A stretch of 64,000 nucleotides of DNA from Amoebidium appalachense (GCA_963693365.1 CAVNZM010000009.1:4154001-4218000), one strand, 5' to 3'; positions 23,061 to 31,649 are shown, numbered from the stretch's first letter. The notes: generated by a model from the sequence alone, not told the origin. Numbers and translations are program-made.

Positions 23061-23777
23061 CTACAAAGCCGTGACCGTTGTGACCGAACGGCTGTGAATG
23101 TGCTGTTCCAGCATGCGGCAGGTCTCTGTGAGTGCAGGGTAGAAGGCGTCCTGAAGGTGCTCGGTCATTACACGTTTGCGGTTCGACTTTCGGCACAATA
23201 GAAGAGCTTCGGTTAGCACACACTCGGTGAACGACTGGATTATGCAGGCGCACGCGATTCCGCTGATAACACTGACCCGCCACTTGACGGTAGGGTCAAG
23301 GGCCAGGAGGGTGTTCCGAAATCGTGAAGGGGGGAACACCAGCTTACATCTACGTGTGATGGTGGTACGCGTACCGACCGAAAGGTTGTTATCCTCGTAG
23401 AGTGCGAGGCTCTCCTGGATGCGCGACAACATCCCCCGCACCACACTGTCCGACAGGAACACGCGAGCGGCACCGACTACATGCCGAAGCTTCACGGTTA
23501 CGTGGCGTGCGTCACCCAGCATGTGGACAATACACATGCCGAGTTTCTCCTGCAGCGCGGTCTGGAACATGTTGAGGTAGTCCAGCGCGTGCTTGTTTAT
23601 CGCCAGGGTCGACATGCGTTTCAGCAAGCGGTATGTGTAGGCATTGTAGGATTTGCACTTCTCCCGGGGAGAAAACGACTCCGGGGACGGAAACGCCGTG
23701 TCGGGGTAGTAGCACGGTAGCACCTCGGGCAGGCAGTTCAGCACGCCGTTGTTCTGGGCAGGGCATGGTATCTCCAT
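23061..23777 (-). CDS. Fused histone doublet H2B-H2A
   Basis: The 238-aa product contains two histone folds. Residues about 41-130 match H2B: an SYNAYTYRLLKRM start like the eukaryotic SY..YIYKVLKQV, a long alpha-2 with ALDYLNMFQTALQEKL, and an alpha-3 region ending in RIQESLALYED. Residues about 134-222 match H2A: TTITRRCKLVFPPSRFRNTLL parallels the S.RAGLQFPVGR..R.L stretch, followed by alpha-2 and KRVMTEHLQDAFYPAL, which parallels RIIPRHLQLAIRND. The H2B-then-H2A order is that of Marseilleviridae doublets, which package viral DNA into nucleosome-like particles. No H4-H3 doublet is seen in this window, so it would need host H3/H4 or serve another role. A 40-residue non-basic N-terminus precedes the fold. 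The frame is intact, next to the ligase. Confidence 0.8.
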   Translation of the reverse strand: MEIPCPAQNNGVLNCLPEVLPCYYPDTAFPSPESFSPREKCKSYNAYTYRLLKRMSTLAINKHALDYLNMFQTALQEKLGMCIVHMLGDARHVTVKLRHVVGAARVFLSDSVVRGMLSRIQESLALYEDNNLSVGTRTTITRRCKLVFPPSRFRNTLLALDPTVKWRVSVISGIACACIIQSFTECVLTEALLLCRKSNRKRVMTEHLQDAFYPALTETCRMLEQHIHSRSVTTVTAL

Positions 23778-23843
23778 GTTGGTGCGAGAGATTTATTTGT
23801 GGCCCCCAATAACGCTTCAGCCACGCAATCCGCCCGCTATGTA

Positions 23844-24296
23844 ATGTCGTCGATGAGGCTCTACGCCGCAGAGAGGGAGGTCTACACGAGGGGCGTGCTT
23901 CGCTCACGGACGTATGTGGACATTCCCGCCAACATTGTGGGAACACGGGACGATACATGCGCGAGGTACCCGCTGTGCACGCCCGAGACCATGGATGAGT
24001 GGCAGCAGTACAGATACTGTGGGAAGGGAGCTCATGAAACCGGCAGCCTTGCAATGGAGGTAGACATGTGGAGCGACATCCGCCGTCAGGAGGATCTGGT
24101 GAACACGATGTCGGCAAGGCTCGGTGGCCCGTTCATCAGGTATCCCGTACAGGAAAGCATCTGCACCTTCGGCAGCCCGTCATCCGACACCCCGCGCTGG
24201 TTTGCCGACCGTATGGACAGGTACATCAACCTGCCGTCCGAAGCTCCGGTTGGTCTTTATGTCTCACACCCCGAGATGCAATTGATCTTTCTTTAA
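23844..24296 (+). CDS. Unknown 150-aa viral protein
   Basis: Family not recognised. I start at the ATG at 23844 (MSSMRLYAAE), because the open frame upstream has only a GTG and overlaps the divergent histone gene's leader. The product is mixed alpha/beta, mildly acidic, with several Cys and Trp and a C-terminal hydrophobic MQLIFL. No signal peptide or membrane helix is apparent. An AATAAA follows 29 nt after the stop. It is divergent from the histone doublet, with less than 70 nt between the starts, so they probably share a bidirectional promoter. Confidence 0.55.
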   Translation: MSSMRLYAAEREVYTRGVLRSRTYVDIPANIVGTRDDTCARYPLCTPETMDEWQQYRYCGKGAHETGSLAMEVDMWSDIRRQEDLVNTMSARLGGPFIRYPVQESICTFGSPSSDTPRWFADRMDRYINLPSEAPVGLYVSHPEMQLIFL

Positions 24297-24324
24297 CCTC
24301 CCCCGCCCGCAACCCAAAAACACG

Positions 24325-24330
24325 AATAAA
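24325..24330 (+). terminator. AATAAA poly(A) signal
   Basis: It lies 29 nt after the stop at 24296 and 24 nt before the next ATG at 24354. Confidence 0.5.
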
Positions 24331-24353
24331 TATTTTCTATACCAAAAGGTAAA

Positions 24354-24768
24354 ATGGGTGAAACCAAGTCCAAGAAGAAGGTCGGTATCCGCAAGCAGTG
24401 GAAGCTCCTGTGCGAGTACGCCGTCGCCCACGACGGGGACATCGACAAGATGGGTCTTGACGACCCGCTCTTTGAAGGCGGACCCACAGTCGGCCAGTTC
24501 CTGTTGCGCCACTACCTGAACCGCTGCATCGCTCCGTTCATGAAGGCCCAGGCTAAGGCCCCCCAAGCCGAGGCCGAGTCTGCCTCTGCCCCAGCAGCAC
24601 CCGCCCCCCCAGCACCCGAGGAAGCCCCCCCCTGCCCCCCCGACCAATGCGACACCCGACACCAGTGGGGAGAAGCGCCAGGCCCAGGCGGACCCGCCCG
24701 GAGCGCCTAAAAAAAAGGCCCGCAAGATAGCACCGAAACCACCAGCTGGTATAGTGCTTCATGCGTAA
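24354..24768 (+). CDS. Small Ala/Pro-rich protein with nuclear-localisation-like tail, frameshifted
   Basis: Family not recognised. The first 65 residues are a folded-looking helical domain (begins MGETKSKKKVGIRKQWKLL), then an Ala/Pro/Glu-rich linker. The open frame stops at 24710. The more convincing C-terminus lies one base away: it ends in PKKKARKIAPKPP, a classic basic nuclear-localisation pattern, with TAA at 24768. The shift falls in one of two C runs (24625-24632 or 24635-24641), as expected for homopolymer slippage or error. It lies between the histone doublet and the late transcription factor, so a role in nuclear DNA or gene expression is plausible but unproven. Confidence 0.5.
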
Positions 24769-24858
24769 TCGTGTGAATCGCCCGGTGGGTGACAACAACA
24801 TCAATAAAACAACCATACCCAACACCCGAATCCATACAGACACAACTTGGCCAAAGAG

Positions 24859-24866
24859 TATAAATA
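24859..24866 (+). promoter_or_regulatory. TATA box TATAAATA
   Basis: It lies 27 nt before the ATG (24893) of the VLTF2-like gene. Confidence 0.6.
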
Positions 24867-24892
24867 ACCCCTTCGCATAGGCAGTTCCCTCA

Positions 24893-25472
24893 ATGGCTCT
24901 CTACCCCGAGTACCCCAACCCAAGCCACATTGCCCCTCCCCTGCCCGACCAACGTGTATCACCGGGTACTGTGGTGTCCGTGAATCCCGTCAACCTGACG
25001 CAAAGCGTATGCCACTACTGCTGCCACCCTTTCACGGGGCCTCTGGTCGCAATACCAATACGATTCAAGATGGAAAAGGGACTGTTTTATTGTACACCCA
25101 ATGTGTTTTGTTCTTTCGCGTGCGCCCGGGCGCATCTGAAGGTGATGCCGGGGTACGTCAAAGCCCGCGCCCCCTCTTTGCTGTCGATGATGTACCGAAG
25201 AATGGGGGGGCAGCTGGAAAACGTGGCCGAACCCCGCCCCTCCGCGATCTGTGCTCAAGCTGTTTGGGGGCAACATGGACATCGAGGAGTTCCGTGCGGC
25301 GTCGCAGAAGGGGGCGCATCCCGTGCAGCTGTCGAGCTGCCCGTTCGTGCTGGAGGAGCTATACGTCGTGTCCAGACACGCCATCAAGGAGGGGCCCAGA
25401 CGGCCCGCCCCGCTCCCCGCACCCCCACGACAGACGGAGGCCAGCATCATGGGGTTCCTGACAGCACGGTGA
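24893..25472 (+). CDS. VLTF2-like late transcription factor, one frameshift
   Basis: VLTF2 (poxvirus A1-like) factors switch on late genes in Nucleocytoviricota. The N-terminal part shows the zinc-binding core: CHYCCHPFTGPLVAIPIR at about residues 40-57, then FCSFACARAH after a hydrophobic strand. It runs in one frame from ATG 24893 to about 25240. The family's second hallmark, a KLFGGNMDIEEFR block, is in the next frame and runs on to TGA at 25472. One inserted base between about 25225 and 25250 explains the break. The two blocks are in the right order and spacing for a protein of about 190 aa. The frame that stays open to 25642 is a shadow after the shift. The gene converges with that at 25635. 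Its presence places the block with the nucleocytovirus lineage. Confidence 0.7.
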
Positions 25473-25634
25473 CGCAACTAGAAGGGGGACCCGTCAAGCT
25501 TGCCAACCGGATTGACCTTGATGAGACTCCAGTTGTGGTCGGACGGCACACTGATGTAGCGTGGATCTCGCCAGAAGCTGCACTGTCGTGGAATCCACCT
25601 GTTTCTGGCTTTCACGCACGCCTTGTACCCACGC

Positions 25635-26150
25635 CTAGCTGAACGTCCCCATGGCTGTCTGCGTCTGGTCGCTCGAGGCATTTGTCTCTGGAACAAATAA
25701 ACCCAGTGGATTGACGCTTGGGATTTCATAACGTGGCAGAATCCACGGGACCAGCAACCCCAACCCCTCCAGCGGCACAAACCCCCTCCTGAGAACCAGC
25801 CCCGATCCCAGGATTACGTGCACGTGCTCGCCCCTCGCCAGCGTGTTCGCAATTTCAAGAAGCTTGACGGTATCGAGCTCAAAGGCGGTGCCCTCGAAAC
25901 GTTCGCTGACCCGCCGTAGGGCCTGGAGCGCGCGCAGCAGCAGGTCGTCCCCGTTAAGGTGTAGGTGTATCACGGACGGGCTGTTGATGAACCGGTGGGT
26001 CTCCCAGCGGTACACGGCACTGCGGGCCATCTCGACGTACATGCGGCCTTCTAGGTGCGCCGGCAGACGTGCGGCACATCCGTGACTCCGGTAGAAGGCG
26101 ACGGCAGCCTGGTAGGCCAGCGAGGTCTCAGAAGAGCGGAGTGTCATCAC
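25635..26150 (-). CDS. Unknown 171-aa viral protein
   Basis: Family not recognised. The frame is intact. The start (ATG 26150, or 26147 next to it) overlaps the end of the coiled-coil gene by about 23 nt, which supports it as a real, tightly packed gene. The product is alpha/beta with a Leu-rich middle (LLLRALQALRRVSERFEG) and a hydrophobic VHVILGSGLVLRRGFVPLEG stretch that is not long enough for a clear membrane helix. It is the last gene of the minus-strand series A32 ATPase, coiled-coil, this gene. Confidence 0.55.
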   Translation of the reverse strand: MMTLRSSETSLAYQAAVAFYRSHGCAARLPAHLEGRMYVEMARSAVYRWETHRFINSPSVIHLHLNGDDLLLRALQALRRVSERFEGTAFELDTVKLLEIANTLARGEHVHVILGSGLVLRRGFVPLEGLGLLVPWILPRYEIPSVNPLGLFVPETNASSDQTQTAMGTFS

Positions 26151-26688
26151 TGAGCTTGGTCAGCAGCTCCTTGTACTTTATACGCGACGGCGGCTGCGGC
26201 ATGACCTTGGCGAGCTTGCTGTCGATGAGGGCCTCCAGCTGGCGATCGCGCTCGCGCCTGCGCTGCTCGCGCTCCTCGCCCTGCTGGTCACGGGTGGCCT
26301 GCAGGGAAGTGGTGTGCTTCTCGAGCATCTCGCGCTGCTGCTGCACCTGCTGCTCGAGGGCGGCGATGTGCTCGCGGGCCTTCTCGTACTCCTCGAGGCG
26401 CTTGTCGAGCTTCTCGTAGTTGGTGCGTGCCTGCTCCCAGTACTCGGCCTTCATCTTCTCCATGCGGTCGGCAAGCTCGGTTTTGGACACGATCTGCTGC
26501 TCCAGCTTCTCCTGCGTCTCCTTGACCCAGCGCTCCAGCTCCTTGTTGCGGCGGTCGTAGGCCTCGAGGTCGGTGTTCTTCTGCAGGATGGCGCGGCGGT
26601 ACTCCTCCTGTGCGGCCTTGAACTCCTCCTGTGCGGCCTCGAACTTCTTCTCCATCATCTTGGCATCCAGAATAGCTCCGATGTCCAT
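26128..26688 (-). CDS. Long coiled-coil protein, 186 aa
   Basis: Nearly the whole product (residues about 10-155) is charged heptad sequence rich in Glu, Lys, Gln and Arg (FEAAQEEFKAAQEEYRRAIL as a near-tandem repeat). It ends in a short IKYKELLTKLSDDTPLF tail. That predicts an elongated parallel coiled-coil dimer or trimer, perhaps a structural or tethering protein. There is no signal peptide, membrane segment or enzymatic motif. It begins 36 nt after the packaging ATPase stop and overlaps the start of the next gene, in an operon-like minus-strand run. Confidence 0.6.
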   Translation of the reverse strand: MDIGAILDAKMMEKKFEAAQEEFKAAQEEYRRAILQKNTDLEAYDRRNKELERWVKETQEKLEQQIVSKTELADRMEKMKAEYWEQARTNYEKLDKRLEEYEKAREHIAALEQQVQQQREMLEKHTTSLQATRDQQGEEREQRRRERDRQLEALIDSKLAKVMPQPPSRIKYKELLTKLSDDTPLF

Positions 26689-26723
26689 TAGTAGAGGGAC
26701 ACAGAAAATAAAAGTGCAGGTTT

Positions 26724-27452
26724 TCAGTCCTCGTTGCCGTACGACTGGAACTTCCTGTCGCCCGCCCGGAAGCGGATGGACGGCTCGGCCCGCCAGTAGT
26801 AGAGCTTGTCCTCGGGGCGATTTGACTTGTGGGTGCGGTCCAGGACCAGGATGCCGTAGTTCTGGGTGTACTCATTCAGCAGCTCGTTGAACTCCCTGAA
26901 GGACTCGATGAAGCCGAAGAAGCTCTCCCACAGCTTCCGGCGTTCCAGCTGGCTGTCCTCGGCGAACACGAAGAGACAGTTGATGTTGTTGCGGTACTCG
27001 GGCGGGATGCTCTTTGCGTACTGGATGCTCATGAGGTAGAACCAGTTGAAGTGGCGGCCGTTGAAGAAGATCTGGCGGATGGTGGGGTCGGTCTTGAGCT
27101 GCTTGTCGTATATGACGTCCTCGGCGATGCAGAAGATGTTGGGGGAGGTGCGCTTGGTCCAGCTCTTGACCCTGTCCTTCTGGCGCTCATAGAGCTGGCG
27201 CAGCTCGGTGGGACGGAACTCGTTGTAGACGAACGCCTTGTTGAGGAAGCGGCCCCAGAACTGGTTGCCGTCCTCGGTGGCGCTCATGGCGATGCCGGCG
27301 CTCAGGTACTTGCGCTTGTGGTAGAGGACGTTGGCCATGGCGATGCTCTTGCCACTGCCACGGGGCCCGACAAAGACGCACACGGCCTCGGGAGGGATGG
27401 TGTTCGGGTAGAACGGCTGGAGCTTCATGTCTGCAGTAGGGCGAGAAATCAT
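26724..27452 (-). CDS. A32-like (FtsK/HerA) genome-packaging ATPase
   Basis: ATP-driven translocase that pumps viral DNA into the capsid; a core gene of Nucleocytoviricota, Polintons and virophages. In the 242-aa product, Walker A is VGPRGSGKS at 28-36. A Walker B-like strand is NIFCIAEDVIYD, with acidic residues after the hydrophobic strand. RHFNWFYLMSIQYAKSIPPEYRNNI has the family's sensor strand followed by P..R.N, and the C-terminal FREFNELLNEYTQNYGILVLDR region matches the A32 pattern. Length is typical. Two starts are possible: ATG 27452, or 27428 (MKLQPFYP), which better fits short family N-termini. Its presence implies that a virion was once made, although I recognise no major capsid gene here. 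Confidence 0.85.
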   Translation of the reverse strand: MISRPTADMKLQPFYPNTIPPEAVCVFVGPRGSGKSIAMANVLYHKRKYLSAGIAMSATEDGNQFWGRFLNKAFVYNEFRPTELRQLYERQKDRVKSWTKRTSPNIFCIAEDVIYDKQLKTDPTIRQIFFNGRHFNWFYLMSIQYAKSIPPEYRNNINCLFVFAEDSQLERRKLWESFFGFIESFREFNELLNEYTQNYGILVLDRTHKSNRPEDKLYYWRAEPSIRFRAGDRKFQSYGNED

Positions 27453-27614
27453 CTGGGTGAGGCACGGGCGGGTGAGGTTGGGAGATCCGCACAGATGCTT
27501 CTAAGGGACATCAGCCAATCATAGAGGAGTGGTGGTTGTAGCCACCGGTCGTCACGTGACTTGCATGTCTGGTGTAGGGCGAGAAATGAAGTGGATGCCC
27601 CCTGGCCCAACATG

Positions 27615-27622
27615 TATAAAAG
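27615..27622 (+). promoter_or_regulatory. TATA box TATAAAAG
   Basis: It lies 80 nt before the ATG at 27703 of the KilA-N gene. A 15-codon upstream ORF opens at 27658 in the leader. Confidence 0.6.
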
Positions 27623-27702
27623 GCGCCTGTCGTCAGTTGGCACCAGTTCGAAGCTTTGATGGTAGAACATATAGAACTAAACAAATATTATCTATCCCCA
27701 CT

Positions 27703-29216
27703 GTGATGACCTCCATCAACCATCCACCTCCCTACGCAACCGTGGCGCCTCAGCCCTGCACCGGCACCGTGCCCGCCCTACCTGCTGTGACCAAAAGGGT
27801 TGTGATGCGCGATGGGCGTCTGCTAAAGGAAGGGGAATTGTTTGAGGTGTTGGATGACCAGGATAATGTAATGACATACGGTGAAGTGAGAAAGGGTAAC
27901 ACTACGTGGGTAAATGCAACTTTCATTGGAAAGGGCGAAGGTAAAACATGGAGCCACTGGTTTGAGTTAAAAGGTACCAAGACCTTGTTGGCAAACATAG
28001 AAAACAACATCGCGCAGCCACTCGATCCCGAGGCTGGCCCTCCCCACCATAGTACCCAGCCGCGCGTCCGGGTTGGTCGTCTCCCCACCATAGTACCCAG
28101 CCGCGCGATCCCGAGGTTGGCCCTCCCCATCGTAGTACCCAGGAGCCTGAGGGTGATCCAAAAAACAGCGTAAAAGGCTCAAAGACAAACGAATTTCCAA
28201 GCATCATTGACTACCAGAGATTAAAGTATCAAGGACCAAACGCAGACAAACTACGTGGCACATGGGTGCATGTCGATGTTGCTGCTGCCTTCGCGCAGCA
28301 TATCAGCCCCACCTACCACGCCAAGTGGTGCTCCATCCAGGGCAAGGCTCTCTCGGGCGACCACGCTGCGGTGGCCGACGTGCTGCGGGAGACGGACAAT
28401 GCGGCAGGGACGGAGTCAGTCGGCCAGATTGCCACTCGGCCCAAGCGGGCTGCCGGGTCTGGGGGTGCGGTTCGGGGGAAACGGGCTAAGCAAGAGGTTA
28501 TCGTGTACCAGCCCCACCAGTTGGAGTACTACACAGTGGTCAACCAGCTGCCGCTTAAGGATGCCATTGCAGAGTTGTCAGCCTATGTGGATGTCTACGA
28601 ACGGGTAATGGTCGCAAAAACACCCGAGGCTCTGGCGGCTGTTAAGCGTGCGGAGGAATGTGAACGAACGGAGGAGGCCAAGCGCGCTACAATCAGAGCC
28701 GCGATGGAGGAGGCAGAGCGGACCCACAAGCTGGACATGGAGAAGGCTGCTGTAGCACACGAGCAGAAGCTCGAAGAGAGGCGCCTGGTGCACGAGCAGG
28801 CACGCGAGGCACAGCTGCTCATCAAGAACCTGGACGAACGCTTCTACCTAATGCGAGGGCTCAACGAGGAGATGACGGCCAGCGCCCGTCTCGGCCCGTG
28901 CTTTTATTTCGTGGACTCCCTCGACACCACCATCATGTTCGGCTGCACAGGCAACAACATGGCCCGTCGGTACAAGCGCGATAAGAACCGCCGGGTCATT
29001 CTGAACAACGTGCTGCTGGCGGTCCCTTGCAAGGACAGGGACCATGCCTACGCCATGGAGGTGTTGTTCAAGACACTTGTCCGTGAGCACGCCAAGACCA
29101 TGCGGATCAGCGACTGCGAGGCGCTCGTCAACAACTACGACCTGTTCAAGCTCGTCATCAAGAAGTGGAATGAGGCAGCCCAGGAGGAGGAATGGCCGGC
29201 GGTGAAGCTGGCGTAG
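27703..29216 (+). CDS. KilA-N / GIY-YIG-like (T5orf172) BRO-family protein, one frameshift
   Basis: KilA-N proteins are DNA-binding factors spread through large DNA viruses. The first frame (27703-28172) has a Pro-rich start and a beta-rich domain, then degenerate 37-38 nt repeats (about 28030-28145) built round CCCCACCATAGTACCCAGCC. The middle repeat is one base short, which throws the frame. The second frame carries the rest, from about 28100 to TAG 29216: a KilA-N core (LRGTWVHVDVAAAFAQHISP, then WCSIQGKAL), a basic spacer with KRAKQ, a charged coiled coil, and a C-terminal domain with CFYFVDSLDTTIMFGCTGNN...RRYK, the T5orf172/GIY-YIG-like pattern. The last 34 residues (NNYDLFKLVIKKWNEAA) recur in the genes at 30262 and 31099. 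Confidence 0.65.
28030..28145. repeat. Three degenerate 37-38-bp tandem repeats inside the KilA-N gene
   Basis: The units share the core TAGTACCCAGCCGCGCG and GG(T/C)CCTCCCC. Unit lengths differ by one base (37 versus 38), which accounts for the frameshift in the surrounding gene. Confidence 0.7.
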
Positions 29217-29444
29217 GGTATACAAACAGATAGAATAGCAACGACTCAGATGTGAGATATAGGTGCTGCTCAATACCCGCCTTGGGGATCCCCAAGGCAG
29301 CTCCAGAGTCAAACAACCGTGTTTATTTTTCTTTTCTTTTTTCGCTTGATGTGCATCCATTTGTTCGTCTGTCTAGCCAGGAGCTTCCAGGCAAACACCT
29401 TCTTCATACGGGCCATATACACCCAAACCCAAATAAGAAGCCTC
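29217..29444. other. Short intergenic stretch
   Basis: No gene seen. It holds a small hairpin, GCCTTGGGGATCCCCAAGGC, at 29279-29298 shortly after the KilA-N gene stop, followed by a T-rich tract near 29322-29343. Together these could act in 3' end formation. Confidence 0.4.
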
Positions 29445-29617
29445 TAATAGCACGGACCACGCTGAAACAGTTTCCGGGGCACCGCTGAGCAGCCGACCGA
29501 CTTCCCGTTTCGATAGCACTTGCGTTTGTTCTTGAGCTCGGTCCTCTTGGACCCAAGCTCCCTTCACAACCTGACGACCTTCCACTTGGGGCTTTTCGTT
29601 TTCTTCCTTGTTGCCAT
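29445..29617 (-). pseudogene. Small Lys/Arg-rich protein frame with an in-frame TGA
   Basis: From ATG 29617 a frame begins MATRKKTKSPKWKVVRL, meets TGA, and continues strongly basic (many Lys, Arg and Cys) to TAG at 29445, about 56 codons in all. If real it would be a protamine-like or core-type basic peptide broken by one nonsense mutation. The small size makes this tentative. Confidence 0.3.
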
Positions 29618-29654
29618 TGACGTACCCAACCCAAAATATACAAAACACCCCCCT

Positions 29655-30257
29655 CTACTGGCACTGCACGCGCTTCTCCCTGATGGCCGCCGTGATGCCG
29701 TCCAGGTCGATATCATCGGACAGCTCGATCGGCCTGTTCGGATGCAGGAGCGCGTTGGCCAGCAGCACCACAAACGCCCGGTGCCCCACGCTGTACGGCC
29801 TCGACCGGTCGAGCGCCACAATAAACACAGCCTCGTCCGACTCCTTCTTGACCACGAACGACATGAGCGACCCCTCGTTCTCCACAAACGCAATAACCAC
29901 GGCTCCGGCCTCGACCTTGCTCACGAGCCTCTGCAGCTCCATGAGCTCGCCGGGGCTGTCGGAGATCAGCAGCTTGGAGAACAGGCTGAACTGGATGCCC
30001 GTGAAGCTGTTGAGCGCGCGCAGCAGGAACTTGCCCAGCGAGTAGCTGTTCTCCACCAGCAGGCTCTTGAGCGAGATCATGGTCTCCTCGCGGTCCGGCC
30101 GCGGCATGCTCTCGAGCGCGGCGGCGGCGTCGACCGAGTCATACACGCACTCGTACCAGCTCTTGTATCCGGTCACGGGGAGGGCATACTGGTGCCATTC
30201 GACATAGAAGCGCATCGGCATTGAGTAGGGGGCAGATAATTGTGGGGGGTGGAGCAA
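29655..30257 (-). CDS. Unknown 200-aa viral protein
   Basis: Family not recognised. Intact alpha/beta frame with balanced composition; starts possible at 30257 or, better placed, at 30221 (MPMRFYVEWHQYALPV). It shows a YECVYDSVDAAAALESMP helix, a long central helical part, and late strands AVVIAFVENEGSLMSFVVKK and AVFIVALDRSRPYSVGHRAF, which look like a compact beta sheet. No metal-binding or nucleotide motifs, signal peptide or membrane helix. Viral codon use (GC-rich third positions) supports coding. Confidence 0.5.
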   Translation of the reverse strand: MLHPPQLSAPYSMPMRFYVEWHQYALPVTGYKSWYECVYDSVDAAAALESMPRPDREETMISLKSLLVENSYSLGKFLLRALNSFTGIQFSLFSKLLISDSPGELMELQRLVSKVEAGAVVIAFVENEGSLMSFVVKKESDEAVFIVALDRSRPYSVGHRAFVVLLANALLHPNRPIELSDDIDLDGITAAIREKRVQCQ

Positions 30258-30261
30258 AAGG

Positions 30262-30390
30262 TTATGGGAAGCGGATGGTCGGCCAATTTTCCTGTCGTGC
30301 TAGGTCGTTCCATGCCTCCATGACCACTCTGAATCCTGTGTAGTTGTTGGCAAGCTGTTCCTGGTTACCCGAGAACCGCCAATCCGGGGA
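30262..30390 (-). pseudogene. C-terminal remnant of a BRO-family GIY-YIG-like gene
   Basis: Only the last 34-40 residues survive (NNYTGFRVVMEAWNDLARQE, then NWPTIRFP). They align with the ends of the 28.1-29.2 kb protein (NNYDLFKLVIKKWNEAAQEE) and the 31.1-kb protein (NDYELFRSVMEKWNSCAIEE). Upstream, between 30390 and 31080, no GIY-YIG domain can be read in any frame. It is therefore a truncated copy in the paralogue cluster. The longer frames at 30262-30982 are not supported. Confidence 0.6.
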
Positions 30391-31098
30391 ACTTCTTTCC
30401 GGCAAGAAGTTCCTTTTGCATAGAGTACAGGTACCCAATGGGGCACACGTGACCCATTTCTCTACAAACAAGGTACATCCATACGCAGCAAACCACACCC
30501 ACAGACAACCACACCCACAGACCGGAGAACACGTTTGCCCATCCCTCACAGCTTGCTGGCAGCTCGCTCCAATTGTTCGGCCTGCAGCTGCTGCTGCCAC
30601 AAGCTGAACAGCAGCGAGTCCGTCTTGCGTGTGCATGCCAGTAGCCCATTGACCCGACAAGACACGCTGGTCCCGCCCACGCCCACACAGCCGTTGCTGA
30701 AGCACAGCGTCTTGCCGTTGCTGCCCTTGAGCAGCGACAATAAAAGGAGAATAGGGTTGACGTGTCGCCCCGTTCTGTTGCGATTGGGGAGAAAAAGATG
30801 AATTGGGGTATGGTTTTCTGATTGATTTTAGGAGAAGGAGTGGAATCGATTAACCTGTTCTCTATGAAAACGTGGACCAGATGGTGACAGAATTCGGCGA
30901 CTTCTCTCTGGTTTGGTAAGAAAAGGGTTGTGTTGATCAGAAGTGTTGATCTGGAGAATATGTTACGCTTATATACCTGCACCCCCCCAATCTTGTTCTG
31001 GTGGAAGAACTGTCCTCGGAACTGACCTTGGTATCTTCTTTATGCTGGCGTAACCAGTACACGCGCTCATTAGCGCTAGCCTCTGACCAAGGAGTGTC
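30391..31098. other. Decayed interval in the BRO-like cluster
   Basis: No convincing gene. A 64-codon minus-strand frame (30740-30546) has an orderly composition (ends QQQLQAEQLERAASKL) but no start codon other than GTG and no known family. Confidence 0.4.
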
Positions 31099-31602
31099 CT
31101 AGGCAAGCGCCAAGGTCGACCAGCCCTCCTCAATAGCGCAGCTGTTCCATTTCTCCATCACAGATCTGAACAGCTCATAGTCGTTACCGATGATTTCAGA
31201 CCCATCAATTTGCATGGAACTTGCATACTTGTGCATCAACGACTTGAATGCCGCTTTCATGCGTGCAGCGATTTGCTTGTTCTGGGCCGGGATGGCAAGC
31301 AATACTGAGCCATTGATAACACGTATGGGCCCAGAAGGGGGGTACTTTCTGTCCAGGCCCTTGCCCGTGTAACCAAAAGCAATTGTGTTGTCAGGTAGAT
31401 TTATGAAGTAAAAACAAGCACCATGTCTTGCCGCAGAAGTTTGGTCTGTATTTAGACCGCTTATGATATGGTATCGTGCGTCGAATGAGGGGTTGAGGGC
31501 ATCCAGGTCAGCCCGGATGGCCTCTACGTATTTTCTATACTGGCGCTCAAGCTCACGTTTTCTCCTCAGAACCTCCAAATTCATGATCGTGTCTAAGTCC
31601 AT
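31099..31602 (-). CDS. Short GIY-YIG-like (T5orf172) protein
   Basis: A reduced member of the cluster without KilA-N. Start chosen at ATG 31602 (MDLDTIMNLEVLRRK), 40 nt after a TATA box; an in-frame ATG at 31623 is less well spaced. Residues 1-35 form a charged helix. ACFYFINLPDNTIAFGYTGKGLDRKY is the GIY-YIG-like core, with FGYTG in the place of the usual KIGYT. A strand LLAIPAQNKQIAARMKAAFKSLMHKY follows, and the conserved NDYELFRSVMEKW end. The catalytic Arg/Glu of true GIY-YIG nucleases is not obvious, so it may bind DNA rather than cut it. The frame is intact. The upstream part of the KilA-N paralogue is missing, so this may be a truncation that kept its own promoter. Confidence 0.65.
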   Translation of the reverse strand: MDLDTIMNLEVLRRKRELERQYRKYVEAIRADLDALNPSFDARYHIISGLNTDQTSAARHGACFYFINLPDNTIAFGYTGKGLDRKYPPSGPIRVINGSVLLAIPAQNKQIAARMKAAFKSLMHKYASSMQIDGSEIIGNDYELFRSVMEKWNSCAIEEGWSTLALA

Positions 31603-31641
31603 AGCGAATGCAGAAATGAACAAATAAACAGATATTGATCG

Positions 31642-31649
31642 CTTTTATA
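31642..31649 (-). promoter_or_regulatory. TATA box (TATAAAAG on the minus strand)
   Basis: It lies 40 nt before ATG 31602 of the short GIY-YIG-like gene. Confidence 0.55.

Noticed and set aside
25251-25642. The longer open end of the VLTF2-like ORF (to 25642)
   Set aside because: After about 25240 this frame is Ala/Arg/Gly-rich shadow; the family's conserved block lies in the neighbouring frame ending at 25472.
26829-27524. 231-aa ORF on the plus strand
   Set aside because: Shadow of the A32-type ATPase on the other strand; Leu/Val/Glu/Gly bias typical of an antisense frame in GC-rich DNA.
30262-30982. ORFs of 147 and 205 aa
   Set aside because: Only the last 34-40 residues of the first have homology; the rest is Cys/Trp/Arg-rich noise in changing frames.
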